Assembly: GCA_900708905.1 (NCBI GenBank) | Contig: CAADRB010000078.1 | Coordinates: forward strand, 372,001 to 436,000 | DNA: 64,000 bases | Reading direction: 5' to 3' | DNA from: Hymenolepis diminuta | Taxonomy: Eukaryota > Platyhelminthes > Cestoda > Cyclophyllidea > Hymenolepididae | Part shown: piece by piece, positions 50,054 to 62,833 of the stretch | How positions within the stretch are numbered: position 1 is the first letter of the stretch | How the letters are laid out: each line of letters opens with the position of its first letter | Position numbers and translations under genes: made by a program | The notes under the pieces: generated by a model | The model's input: the letters and a program-made list of their open reading frames with translations, nothing else | What the model was told of the DNA's origin: nothing | Database searches by the model: none

Positions 50054-53000
50054 TTTAGTGGTAAGAATAATAGAAATGAATTAAAAAGGCGGGAGGTAAT
50101 TGTAAAGCCTCAGAGAGTTCATTCGTAAATGCAGTAGAATTTGAAAATGATAGGATGTCTGAACACTGCCGTGCCGTTCTCCGTAAGTGTAATGTCAATG
50201 CCATATCATTGACATGCCTCTTAACTTAATATTCATGGCAGGTCACAGCATGACGACATCAGTCTTTATTTATAAATAGATCAGTTATATGTCAAATTTT
50301 ACTGTACCGTTTCGGACAAAGAACGAAATGGCCAATTACTTCGGTCAACCACAAGACAACGCCAATCATGTAATAGAGTTTTTTATTCTATTCGTAGCCT
50401 CTCTCTTCTTCCCATCCGCTGCCTAATCAACTGAAGCACACTTTTATAACAGTGATCTAACTATACACCGCTACAGGAAGATATGAACCTTTCGTCGCAG
50501 TCATACCTTCGATACGATCTCTAAATTAATTGAATAAAAACCTAAGTGATAATATTTGTGGAGTCATTATGTTTTTGGAAATGCAAGTAATTATATAAGA
50601 GATGATAAGCATGTGATCATATGCAATCCTCAATAATACCAGTCCTTTTCTGAATTATAATTTGAAAAGTTAAAAAGATGCACTATCGATGAATAAATAT
50701 ACGTATAATACTTAAATTTTCTACCAGAATTTCAAGTGCTTTAAATATCAAGTCTTTTTCTCATCATAACTTAATGACTTCTTCAAATCCATTAATTTTC
50801 TAAACACAAAAGAATCATTGTCTATATTTTTGTAGATTTCCATATTTATCGAATGCGAGATCTTAAATGCTGGCGTCAATGAATTACTTTTTGGGAACAT
50901 TTTAATGTGATATTATTTTATATGACATCAAAGATGATTTGTACGAAAGTTATACCACTAATTATATCAAGTCTTGCAGTAAATCTTATAAACTAATATT
51001 GAACAAAAGAATGCAGCGCCGAATAATAGTTTATCTAGTTTTAGTCGGGTTCAAATTATTATGTGCGTCGCCATGGCTACTTATTTTTAGATTCATCTAA
51101 TTCGCTATAAGAAGCATTCTTAAATACACGAAAAGTGACTGATGCATTTTTTTAGATTATTGGACAAATTATGAGCTCCGGGAATTCACTCGTAAATCTG
51201 GCGGGTCTATAACACTTCGAACATTCATGAAGGTCTCTAAAAATTGTCTAAAATCTTCAGTTCTTTATTATTTTCCAAATCAGTAATTATTTACTGGACT
51301 CTTGTGAATTCTGTTAATTTGAATAATTTTTACTCACACTGTGAAACTTTCTTTTTATTTATGTTCAAACTTCTCGGATATATATCTGTACATATAAATT
51401 TTATTTATTTATTTTGCCGTTTCAACAAAGCCAACGACTATAAATCGTCGATGGATAGTAAGTTGTGAAAATGCCGTAGGTAAAAGGAATGTATTTTAAG
51501 GCTGGTCCAGGTTGTTCGTTTCTATAAATGCATAATTGCAGGAATAGCCGTAGATGGTTCATATGCTTGACATGTGAATCAATAATGAATTTCTAGAAAT
51601 TGAAGCTTCAAAATGAAAAGCAGACTTTTGCACAGACGTGGCCACATTGCTGAGGAGGCTTAATTCTTTTAAAAACAATTTGCTAGTAAAGTTGTATTTA
51701 AAAATCATTTTCATCAACTCAATATAGATGAATATAGAACTGGGTCGTTTTCTCTGTGGATGAAAATGTGGCAAATTGTTATCAGTAAAATATATCATTC
51801 TAATAAGTTAATTATTCGGACCTTTAACTGTGTCAAATGGGAGCGTACCACTAGCGAATTTTAATGTGATTGGCCAGTGCAAACCTATTCTAATTGTGCT
51901 GCACAATCAAAACTTATTAAATTTAAATTTATTTTAAAATCTACCATGTAATTAGAAAAGTTATTTTAAAAATTGTAACATTTATTAACTTCTGCACTTG
52001 GTTAAGTAGGCCCAAATTGCTCGATACATTTAATATTATTGCATCTTGATGTTTAGAAAAATTAGCCTCTATATCCTTCCATTACATTAGTGCGGTCAAA
52101 AACCTTGATGACATTAGTTAAAGAATCTAAATGCTTTGGAAACGGGGAGGATCTATACCGTGTCGTCCAATTATACGCAACGTAAGTATTTATTGAAAAA
52201 TTTTATTTGACATTATTAGCTAAATGAAAGAATTGTATGCAAAAAGTTAGTATTCCTACATATGTATGGAATTAGGAAAACAAAAGTTATATACCGATTT
52301 TTAATTGAACACTAAAGTAAAAGAACTGCTTTGTATTTTAGCATGACACTCTAGAAGCATGAATACATGCTTTAAATGAGCACGGCTATATGCAGCATGA
52401 AATAATTAGGTTCAAGTAACATTTTTTTTAGAAAAATTCCTTAGTCTAATTACTCGTGATCCGAGTATGGAAATCTCAAGAGTCAATTCCCACCTCTCAG
52501 TTTCATAGCATTCTAGGCATTTACAGAATTATTTCAAACAAAAGCTTGCTGAAATTTTAAAAGCGATTAATAATGAATATGGAAGAACGAACTATTTAAA
52601 ATTACTGTTTAACTTCTATCTTTTCAAACATGGAACAATTAGTTTATATTCCTTCGTTATTATTGTAGTTTAATAGAAATTAGTGAAAAAGAATAATTAT
52701 AAACAAATGTGAAAGAAATTTGCCTATCGTCCATTTGCATTTAAAGGTAAGAATTGTATTGAAAGTGGAAAATAAAAATCAAACATTACATCATGTGAAT
52801 TTATTTTTGGACTAGTTAGTGTATTTAGACGACTGTCTATCCTGAGATAATCTTCTGGAGTATTGTCCATGAATCTTATATTTCCAAGATGGTTGAAGAG
52901 CAAAATCTTGAGCACTGGTTTCCTCACCGGTCGTAAAAGATCAGAAGTGACGGGGAAAGTAGATTCCAAATAGTTGATATTTACGGTGAACACGCACAAC

Positions 53001-53185
53001 GTTTATGATAAACACAGTGTCAAGAGAAATTTTGTTAGAAACTCCACTTAGCTACTTAATTGTGGTAAACGAATGCTTACTTCATTATTGAAATACTTTT
53101 GCCATCTCTAAAATAAGCTGGTTTTTAAATTCCTGAATTTTTATAGCAGGATGTAAATAGAATAATCATTTTCTAACTCTCAAGG
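50054..53185. other. Intergenic accessory sequence, no supported gene
   Basis: About 3.1 kb, strongly AT-rich. Open frames at 51244-51468 (plus), 51559-51798 (minus) and 52724-52999 (minus) have AT-biased composition and no clear splice or promoter context. I do not call them. Confidence 0.45.
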
Positions 53186-56100
53186 TCATTTGGGAAAGCG
53201 TCGTTTTACCAGACGCACTTGGTTAGATAAGTAGCCCTTTGGAGCCTTTCGTTGAAGGCTCACATCAGTGCGGTTGGCCATTTCGCTCAGTGGGTGTGAA
53301 TCGATGGCATCCAACACATAATCACTGACTTTGCCAGCGGGCACTTTAAACACCAAGATACCGAAATTTCCCTTAATTTCATTTGTCCAGCTGCTCCATG
53401 TATTAGCTGAGGCAAGAAAATGATCCTAGTTAGAGTCAGCCCAACTTTATATTAATGGGCATAGTAATAAATACCACATTGTGACCTGGTCAATTTACCA
53501 TTTTATCATAAACAATTAAGTCAGTATTCTTAGCAAATTAGATCAATCATCCCTATTGATAGAACAGCAAATTGCTAATTCGCAAAATGCTTATGCACAA
53601 GATTACAATGACGTGAGCAAATAATTGTTCTATAGAATGGGTAGACGGACTTCTTTGTTCAAGACTTTCTTGTGTAGGATCATCAAAGGGTAAATTTGCC
53701 TGATTCATCACAAGCAAAACGAGAGGATCTGAGAGAGTCCCCAATTGATCACTACTGACATTGAACCACACGAGTAGGGGCTCATAGCTTCCCTTAATTT
53801 AGAGAGAATGAAAAATACATGCCTCTGAATTCTACCCTAAATCTGATGTCCGTATTTCAAAAGACCAAAATAGCTAAGAAACTGCAACATGGAATTCACT
53901 CATTTCTTATCGTTTGAATGAACTAATACATTTTGCATTGCAGCTGTGACATGATTATGCCGCTGAAACTTCCTGAGTGGTGATGTCGACCAATGTAGTC
54001 CGTGGGTGTTTTCTTCACGCTTAGAGCGTACTGAGTTTATTAATGTGTGTATCGTATATTTGGCCACAAAGGCTAGACACTTCTCTTTTACAAATCGATC
54101 TATCTCCCAGGTTTTCACACACCACTGCTTGCGCTCTCAGTTCAAATGACGGACTTTTTATGCCCTTACCAATTATAATTTGATTTTTAACTTTTCTTTA
54201 TCTCAACTTTACGATAATTCAATATACCAATCAAATCTCGGGTTTCATTCTGAGAAAGAAAATTGGCCTCTGTTAATTTCTAGACAGATGCTTACAGATG
54301 CCTAGTAAGGAAGAGGGAGAAAAATTCTCTAAGATTATAAAAACTTGTCCAGTTTATTAACGACAGACGAACACTTATCTTTATTTTCTCGGTCATTACT
54401 TGTCATTTAAACAATGAATAAATCTGACAGCTGATTCTGAAAACATAAATCTGCATAATGTACTCTCGTAGAATCGCAGCTCATAATTAACTGGGACTGA
54501 CCTCATCAACTGATTTAGGCCATAATAGCAGTAGGAAACTTCAGTCTATTAGAGATGGAAAGCAATGTAACGCCAAGGAAAACTCATCGAAATTTAAGCT
54601 GAATGTGTATTTCGCTTATATTTCAACCGAAACCTATGATTTGGCTACCATGTTAAAATAAATCTACACTTATATTAAAGTGAAATGGTTGGATGAAATA
54701 CACCAACTCTTAATAAAATTAAAAAAATAAGATAGTTCAGTTAAAGAAATACATTAAATCAAAAAGCTCCAACATTATACCGTTGATCTAGAAAGAGAAG
54801 ACGTATTAAAGTTCAAGCACCTGCATGAAAATCTAAACACGTTGGAATGAAACAAAGCGGAAAGCTGCACCGTTGTTGCTTTGTTGAGAATAATCAATTT
54901 CATCAGTTAGACAACTATTCGGTCGCCAAATATTCATTTATTTAGAGATTTTGTTGGGCATCGGAGGAACAGTATTCCGCCTTATCTCTCTGAGGTCTAA
55001 GTCAACTGCAGTCTAGAGGTATCTAGCAGGCAGTTAGATCATCGGGTGAGAACTAGAGTTCGTAGCAGTAGAACAGCCCAGAAGCATGTTATTTAACAAA
55101 GAAGGTTTTTTTTATTTTGCAGTTAAAATGCAAGAAGTGGTCAAGGAAACGTTTAAATTAAAATATTTCTTTAATGATTCATCAAATAAAAGGAATATCT
55201 ACAAAGAAATATTTTAAATCATGTTTTCAGGAGTAAGTGAGATGTAGGGAGCCCGATTAATTTTATCGTGATGTAAAACTTCCGGATAGTTTAGGGCGAA
55301 GAAAACGCTTACATTACTGACCTATTTTGTATAAAGCCTACTGATTTCAATGGCTATTGGCCAAGGTGACAGCGTATTTCGTAATCAACTGGCATCAATA
55401 TCTGGAGATCATATTTCTTCAATTTGTCATGCATTGGCATATGTAGAGAAAATCCAAGAATTTTACAAAGAGTAGAACTTGGATCACGGGAAACAGAATA
55501 ATCTCTTGATATCCTCTCAATAAATTCCGTCAAATAGCAATATTCTTCTTGAAGGAGTAATGAGTATAAAGCCAGAAGGTAATGGGGTCCGATAATGAAA
55601 TAAGGAATCTCAGTGGTGGTATCACCTGCAGGATTTCTTTATCAGATTTGGTGCAATCCAGGTTTTTATGAGATCCTATCATTCACTAGGTATAAATGTC
55701 TGTCTCAATGTCGGTGACAGACTCCAGTAGGATGAAGAAGAGTAGAGGAAGATATTTCAACGACAAATGTCTTTGGAACAACCGATTAGGTCCGTTTAAC
55801 ATTGATGATTATAGGGTTGGTTTGGCCCAACTATGTTGTCAATATCTACAGTCCCCGTGTTCTTTCAAAGTTACCCCCCTTAACAAGAGCAATTTGCTAG
55901 TCGCTGTAACTGATAGAGTTCTTTCAGCTCCCTGGTTCCTCTAACTGCAAACTACAACAGACTTTCAATGAAACCTTTGGTCTGCTGCGTATGAATTGGC
56001 CTTGGTCTGATGAATGACAAACGCAGATACTCCTGAAATCGCCACTGGCATTATCTCGGATGTTTAAAACCACTCATCTATTTACCGGTTTGCAAAAGTA

Positions 56101-59100
56101 TATATATATATATATACATAAACACTAATTTCTGGATGCGTCAATGCTATTTTACACTGAAAATGGCATAGGCTTTAGAGTTCTCGGCGTGTAGAGTAAT
56201 TCAAAGTGATTAATTGACTCTAGCAAAGTGATGTCTATTAGGCACATCACCAACAAGATGTCACTTAAAACAAACGCTTTTCCACAAAATCTTGTCAAGA
56301 ACAAAAAGCGCACAGACACATTAAATTTTTCAGACAATTTCAATAAACCACGGCAAAGGGCTACTGTATAACAATTATTTATTTGCAAACAGGAGGAGAA
56401 AGTATGCAAAAGATAAGGCCTGAACGAACTTATAAAAGTTTAAAAAAGACAACAAATGGTAAAAGAAGTGCCTTTGACACGAGGATCATTGAACCGGCAG
56501 AAGTAGTTGTAGTAGACACTGTTGATTCTGATGCTGAATCAGACACAGATGAAGGCGAAGAGGCATCGCTTGCTTCTGATGAAGGTGAACTGTCAGTGTT
56601 TTGCTGTTGAGATCTGGCGGTGGCAGTTAATAAGAGGAGCACAAGGAAGATGTGATACATTTTGATCGTTTTTATGGAATAATGTTTCAGACAACAAAGG
56701 CAGCCTTTATATAGCACAATTTGACGATGATGAAATCGAATAAGAGACTGCTCGCGTCAAAATCATGGGTAAAGAGAACGATGATCAAATTAGATTAGAT
56801 CATTCATTGCATAACTATTATTGGTTTAATAATATTAAAAGCTAAATCCCTTTATTACTTAAGAAAAATTTTGTTTACCTCAAAGAGCCCCTTCATACTG
56901 TCGACTGCGTAGGATGATGGAGGATGAATATTCGGTAAAACCACAACATTTCTCCACGCATGTGATCTGTTTACCCTGAAAAAATAAATTCCGGAAGGGT
57001 TTGAATTCCCCATTTAATAACTTTCTTTCAACAAATCGTTGAAATACATGCTGACAACAAAGCATATGAGGTTGTAACAGAAGTCCTGTCCAATTTTTGA
57101 GCTATGTGTTTGAGGCACGATTACTTCAATTTAGCTTGTTTATGTTGTATGCTTATCTATGACAATTAATGAAATATTATTTCTTCTTCCGGATTGTGTG
57201 ATGATTACCGTTAGTAATAACTATTTCTAGCTAATGAGCCTGCTTATTGAATCACTGACTTGAAGATTTGTTATTAGAAAGTGCTAACATCTTTATTGGT
57301 CTCTAACATAGCCATGAAGGCCAGAACTCAATAATGACACGTAATTGCGTTAAAGGCAGACTTTACTCCAAAAATATGCAGAGCAACAAGTCTACAACTA
57401 GCACAACTTAACAAATACGCGCATTTCATGAATAATTAATCACAAATGGTTGACATCTTTTCCTCGAATAAAAATGATTCATTTTTACCCAACACGTCGT
57501 AGCCTATCACGCTTTGGGAATATGAACAGCAAAGAAATAGTAATTATATCCTGATACTATAACCACTTTTGTTTTAATGTCTCAATCTTTGGGATACTAT
57601 GGTTTTCTCATACTTGATCACCACTAAATTGAAAAATGTATTTTCATTTTAAGGACGATAATCACAGTTACCGTTCTTGGGAATGAAATGTTTAGATAAA
57701 ATAGTACAGAAATGTTACTTCTTCGTTGACTTAAGTGCTCTCAGCTATCTGAATCCTGGAAGATTTCGAATATTTTGAGGCACCAATGACATGTATTCGT
57801 TTCTTTTTGCATTTGTCTTTTTTCCTCTCACTTTAGACAATTTCGTACGCTGAGCATCCGATTTAGGTAAGAATCTAAACATGCTCAATTTCATTCTAAT
57901 TGGACATTACCTTTCAGAGAATTTAGGTGAACAATTCTCTGCTGATTGTACCAGTTGTGAGTCTGAACACTCTTCTTATGAAACCCTGTTTAAGATCTTC
58001 TTACAATCTGATAGTTGATGGGGCTGTGAAGTAAGTTGATATCAAAGTATTCTATACTGTACCAACTGAAGAAACAGAATGGTTACCTCCTTGATCCACC
58101 GTCGAGTTTTCGTTTAAGACTGCTGCGGTTTATCTGTATTTAGGGAGTTGCACTACTGCTTTAATCTCTGAGTTGCCATTTCTATTTCTCAATGGCCGAT
58201 CTGTAAAAACTAAGTTTCTTAATAAACCCACCTGAATAAGACTGATATTTCCTCTACCATTTCCTTTTCTACCTTCATCTACTTCATCCATTAAGCCTCC
58301 CTTCATATGCGTCTTATATATATCGAGGCGAATTTGGGGATAAATAATAAATGGTATCCTGTTGAAGAGCAGAAGGCTGTGATCCGGTTCTATCTGCCAA
58401 CGTTTAGCAGAGTGTCACGATCCAAACAACTAAATGGATTTTGAAAAGTAATGGTGCAATTGATCAAGTGATTTTGTAAAAAAGATATGCGCTGGTGATG
58501 ATAAACAAGATTTTCCAGGAGAGTTCTTCTTTGATGATACAAGGTTGTGACGATTTTATTTTTTCTTTAAGTTGAAGTATTGACACAGAGTCTTGCATAT
58601 GAACACCTATCTTACCGAAGTATTTTTTAAAATTATATAACACTATTAATGAGTGACCTTATTGCAATGTTGTCTTTTATATATAAATTTACGCATCTTA
58701 TGCAGGAATAACTGTTGCAGATATAGAGACAGATTTCATGTATCTGACAGTGCCTTGGCTTCCAGTAGAAAATGTATTTAATATGACCGAAAAATATACA
58801 GTGGAGTATTTTGATGGCTTGATACGTAAATTATGGAAGTTCAGAGAAGACAAATCCTGAAATGTATTATTTAAAATATTAATTTAAATGTTAACATTAG
58901 AATATTTGAAATCAAAACCGCAAAACGTGAATAACTCAAATCCAAACTCCAAATGCGTAAGACATTAGAAATCTGGAACTTTACTTTCGCCTTTATTCAG
59001 TTTTCTCCCTTATAAAATGTTGGATCGGCTTGATTTCCTCGGTAATTTATGCATTTGAAATTTGACACTTGTAAATTTATTAGTTCTCACCGTGGCGATA

Positions 59101-59181
59101 GTAATTTCAATTCCACGGCTAAGATAATCTTTTAAGATATAAAGCAAGTTACAGAAATATGCGAAAGCATTCTCTTCCACT
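53186..59181 (-). CDS. Candidate spliced gene of unknown function (partial model)
   Basis: Exon-like segments in minus-strand order: 59181-59091 (acceptor TTTTGCCCATAG, donor GTGAGA; contains YFCNLLYILKDYLSRGIEIT), 56975-56879 (AWRNVVVLPNIHPP), 54133-53930 (KEKCLAFVAKYTIHTLINSV; HNHVTAAMQN), 53792-53607 (YEPLLVWFNVSSDQLGTLSD; PLVLLVMNQANLP) and 53406-53186 (acceptor TTTTCTTGCCTCAG; FGILVFKVPAGKVSDYVLDA; NQVRLVKRRFPK then stop). The three middle segments join in phase 0. The first and last need a missing exon or another splice site. The 54133 acceptor is weak. No family is recognised. An NVS glycosylation sequon and hydrophobic strands suggest an extracellular or lumenal protein. The GPI-type mini-gene would lie in an intron on the same strand. 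Individual exons are more reliable than the linkage. Confidence 0.35.
55696..55944 (+). CDS. Hypothetical 82-residue ORF, copy 2
   Basis: Identical to the ORF at 47339-47587, including the FNIDDYRVGLAQLCCQYL block. No additional evidence beyond that given for copy 1. Perfect identity of the two gives no information on selection. Confidence 0.35.
   Translation: MSVSMSVTDSSRMKKSRGRYFNDKCLWNNRLGPFNIDDYRVGLAQLCCQYLQSPCSFKVTPLNKSNLLVAVTDRVLSAPWFL
56378..56383 (-). terminator. Poly(A) signal of mini-gene copy 2
   Basis: AATAAA on the minus strand, same position relative to the ORF as in copy 1. Confidence 0.55.
56430..56660 (-). CDS. Small Ser/Thr-rich, probably GPI-anchored secreted protein, copy 2
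   Basis: Identical in sequence to the ORF at 48073-48303: signal peptide, about 40-residue Ser/Thr/Asp-rich stretch, SAGS-type attachment site and 19-residue hydrophobic tail. The TATA box, start codon and poly(A) signal are all preserved, so both copies should be expressible if the duplication is real. This copy lies in a possible intron of the candidate minus-strand gene at 53.2-59.2 kb. Tandem copies of small surface-protein genes would raise dosage or precede diversification; that is inference. Confidence 0.6.
   Translation of the reverse strand: MYHIFLVLLLLTATARSQQQNTDSSPSSEASDASSPSSVSDSASESTVSTTTTSAGSMILVSKALLLPFVVFFKLL
56706..56713 (-). promoter_or_regulatory. TATA box of mini-gene copy 2
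   Basis: TATATAAA on the minus strand, 46 bases before the ATG at 56660, identical to copy 1. Confidence 0.6.
57067..57231 (+). mobile_element. Mariner copy 3, left end only
   Basis: About 165 bases equal to 48710-48874 and diverged from 28234-28397, starting at the inverted repeat after a TA. Stops at the duplication edge; the following sequence is not mariner. Confidence 0.7.
57232..58705. other. No supported gene
   Basis: AT-rich unique sequence. No open frame or exon with good boundaries was identified. Confidence 0.45.
58706..58860 (+). CDS. Possible terminal exon, unknown protein
   Basis: Acceptor ACGCATCTTATGCAG, then two leading bases and 51 codons to TGA. The sequence is clearly protein-like: ITVADIETDFMYLTVPWLP, VENVFNMTEKYTVEYFDGLI and RKLWKFREDKS. 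The frame has an NMT sequon. No family recognised and no upstream plus-strand exon located, so the gene it belongs to is unknown. Confidence 0.35.
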
Positions 59182-59935
59182 CTATGGGCAAAAATAAAAT
59201 AATTATTCCTAAGTTGGGGATTTCCTGATATAAGAAGAGGGCAAATCAGATAAATGGAGTGAATTGATGTAAGATTAATATCATTGAACAAATAGGAACG
59301 GTGATATAATTTAATGAATGTGTGAATAAATTAGAAATAAATTACAGAAATTAATTCACAAAAAGTGAATATATTTTGATATAGTTCTGCCGCTGGTTGT
59401 TCGATAAATGTTAATCCTCCTAAATTGCAAATTTTTGACAAAATTATTCAGTAATTTACATTTTTGAAAAGAAATCAAAACTGAATAATTTTTCGTTTTT
59501 ACGACAAACTGGAAGCTTATCCAGTAATTAGCAGAGCAAGAGATTCTGCGGATGGTTTGGCTTAGGAAGAATCCATATTTTTGTTTTCATGTTCACGAAC
59601 TGAGAAAATCATTCTTGAAACGGCATAAAATTTTCTTCCAATTCCCTCAGCAATCATTCGTGACGTTACTCCTATCCCTTTAAAAGGAGTCTATTCTTAT
59701 TTATGATGAGTTCAAATGCATCGATATTCAATGATATTCTATGAATATTCGATTTTGGAGTTTTCTTTGACATTTCGTCGTTGACTATTGTGATCTACAA
59801 GCCGACATCTCTGCCAGGTAAAAGAGAAACACAAGTTTTCGTTGTTACAGCGAAAACTTATTGCAGTTCAATTTGAAATAAATACAGCATTTTGTACTTC
59901 ATTATCGTTCAGGTAAACAGTTGAAAGAATTAGCA

Positions 59936-62833
59936 TTATTTTCAGTAATAATGTGAGGAAAGCAAAATAAAGTATTGATTTGGCTAGAGGAAAATATTTA
60001 ATAATTATTCGCAATTATATTTCCACCCTGCCGCTCTAATTGGCTACAGAGTTCAACCGGATGATATGGGCGCACGAATCAACGTCGGGCGTACGCTCGT
60101 CCAATTAAATCGATTGGAAGAAGCTGAGGCTACTTACTATCAGGCTCTTGATTTCTTCCCAAAGCCCAAGAAAGGTGAGTGCTACTCACTTCTTGTTAGT
60201 AGTTAACAGGCATTTCTAATTTTATTGGTCTAAATTGCTTATAGGAATGGTTTACCACACTCGTGTTTCACCCAAGGATCTCACGATTTTTATCAATCTT
60301 GCCAATCTGTTAGCCAAAAATGACAGTCGGTTAGAGGAAGCTGATGCTCTATTAAGAAGAGCTATTTCCCTGCGTGAAGACAATGTTGACGCATATCAGA
60401 ATCGTGGAAGTATTCTTGTGCGCCAGCAAAGGTAACTCAATTCATACAAAAAGTATGGAATGCGAAGTATCGCATTTATTTAACTGGCCAATAAGCATGT
60501 GAAGTGGGTGTACATTAGATTGGAATGGTTTGCAAAGTTCGAATCTGAAGTGATATCAGTTCGCATAAAGTCAAATTTTAGAGGTTACTGTAGGGGTTTT
60601 CATCTTGTGAAATTGCTTTAAATAATTGAGTTTGGCTGAAGACTCATTGAAGAAAAATGTCTGGACAGTAATGATTGAGAGTTCCACCTGGATATAAACT
60701 ATTTCCTTGCATTCAAATATATGTGCCTTGATTATGATTTATAGCGGTCTAAACCACAGAGTTGAGAAATCACGAGCGTTACTGCACAAATGAGTAAGAG
60801 AACAGTGAACGAAGATGAAGTTCTCAAAGGTTTGCTAATCTAGACCTTTAAAACCTCATATTTCTCTCTACAAATAAAACACTCTGATAGTTGTGAATTA
60901 TCAGTATTATGAATTATTTAGATTCTTAAATGAGAATCATAACTTACCTTCAGTCCTGATGAATATTCTGAACTGCTACGTTAAAGTTGACAGACTTCTT
61001 GATTTAAATCTCCCGAATTTCTGTGTATGTTTCTTTTTCGAAGGAAATATAACCATAAATGTTTATTGCTTTTCAGGCGTTAAATTATTTGATGCATGTC
61101 AAGTTACTGACACGCTACGAAATTTGGAAACCAGCCGAAATATTGTTATGATCTAATATTCTCTGTAGGATGCCGTAACGAACTTGTTGAGGTTAAGATA
61201 ACAGTTAACAACAGCAAAAACAGTCACCAATTCGTAACTGCTTGAATGAGAGCTGACAAAAATTGTGGGGCAGAACACCAAGCGTTGGTTAGGCCAAAAT
61301 GTATCCAAGGAAGCCACAAGGAGGATTGAAGCGAGTGAGAGAGAGAGAGAGGAGAGGGCTGAGGAACAGAGGAGATGAGAGAGAATTGTAGGAGCCGGTA
61401 TTTGACATGTGGACATTATGTTTTGAGTGGGAAAACAAAGACGAAGAGTAAATCGGAAATATATATAGGGAGTCATCCTTCAGGCTCTTCTATTCCGTAA
61501 GAAATTGCACTAATTGTAAATACACTCCGAAAACACCACTATACTAAACGATTCAAACGACCATGTAGAGACAGGATGCACGTTTTCGTATCAATAGGTC
61601 GATTTATATTTTACGCCATTCACAACCGTAATGTAATAAATTCGAACTCTTAAATTCCTTGAAAAATTGCACTAGCTATCAGATAAACTTTCCCTCTATG
61701 CAGTCTTCACTCATGCTCAATATTTGCATAGAGAGATTGATCAGGAATGAGGCCACCTAATGTGGAGATGCCAACTTACTTTATCATCCCATTTATTCCT
61801 TATACCACTAATTTGACCCTTTTAGATATATGAAATGGAATTTAAAATAGTCATCTTTATGAAGAATTAACATCTCATTTTTTGATCTTTGCAGATTTGC
61901 GGAGGCAGAGGATATGTATAGAAGAGCCCTAAAATATAAGTACACAAGTGCTGCTCTTCATTACAATGTGAGTCACATCAATGTGCACATATAATAATTT
62001 GTATTCACTCTGAAATAATTTATGCGTGACGAAATGTGCTGTCTTTCTTATTTTATCACCACCATTGCAGTTGGGAGTGGTCCTGCTGGAAATGAATCAA
62101 AGCGAAGAGGCCTATAAAAGTTTCAGTCAAGCCCTCCTTATCGATCCGCATCATGAGGTCAGTTAGTCAACTTTTATTGTTACCGTTAACATCACCATCA
62201 TCGTCATCATTATCATCACCCATCCACAGAATTGCAGCATTGCTCAGTAATAGTAGTAGTAATGGCAAGCCTTAGCCTTGAGTAGATTTATTAAGCTCAC
62301 CAGGAGAAATTAGAATCGAATTTGATCGTGGTAGTTAATGAACGTTGTGTAGTATGTTTTCTCTTCACTGCTTAATTTCATGCACAGATGCGTTTAGTAG
62401 AGTATGATAGACAGCTAGGATGCTATTGTTATTTTCCCACAATGAATCAGGAGTAGCAAGCTGCAAAACATGAGAAATAGTAAAATCCACTAATAAAGAG
62501 TGAACGAAGTAAGGCAATGTCTGCACATCATAAGACACTAAAATAAATCAAGTTTGGATTTCTTCGTGACCCTCACTTATTGTCCAACAGGTATGGTTCT
62601 CTTCGTCATGTCTTGATATTTCATAGTTCAAATTTCAGTGTCATATCCGCGATGGTCCGAGCTTATTGAGTAGCTGATCGAATTGAGATGTTGATCAGGT
62701 ATCTACGCGTGGTAGTTAGCCGATATTAGGTAAAAGTTGTTCAATGCAGCATAAGAGTTTATTCAAGGGACTTTCTAATTAAAAACAAACTGGTGGGCTA
62801 AGATGGGAGATATTCAAATGGTTGTGATCAGAT
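59936..62833 (+). repeat. Copy of TMTC3 segment (source 30313-33210)
   Basis: 2,898 bases identical as far as compared to the TMTC3 region. Left flank (about 59750-59935) and right flank (about 62834-62960) still resemble 30130-30312 and 33211-33330 at lower identity, so the identical core is embedded in older homology. Confidence 0.9.
60050..62157 (+). pseudogene. TMTC3 partial duplicate, four TPR exons
   Basis: Exon copies at 60050-60174, 60245-60431, 61895-61967 and 62071-62157, with intact splice sites and frames, encode TPR residues such as [20 protein letters not shown] and [18 protein letters not shown]. The membrane half and the C-terminal TPRs are absent, no promoter or start exon was found, and the incoming phase is not zero. 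It cannot make TMTC3 on its own. It could be a young pseudogene, an exon donor for a neighbouring transcript, or an assembly duplicate. Confidence 0.75.

Larger units (their letters stand above)
49861..50055 (+). repeat. TATA-plus-small-ORF cassette, copy 2
   Basis: Second copy of 44806-45000. Its left edge is fused directly to the truncated mariner at 49860. Confidence 0.8.
55618..57231. repeat. 1,614-bp segmental duplication, copy 2
   Basis: Copy of 47261-48874. Unlike copy 1 it continues into unique sequence on the right (from 57232), so its right edge is not created by a gap here. A short diverged similarity to copy 1 may extend a few tens of bases to the left. Confidence 0.92.
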
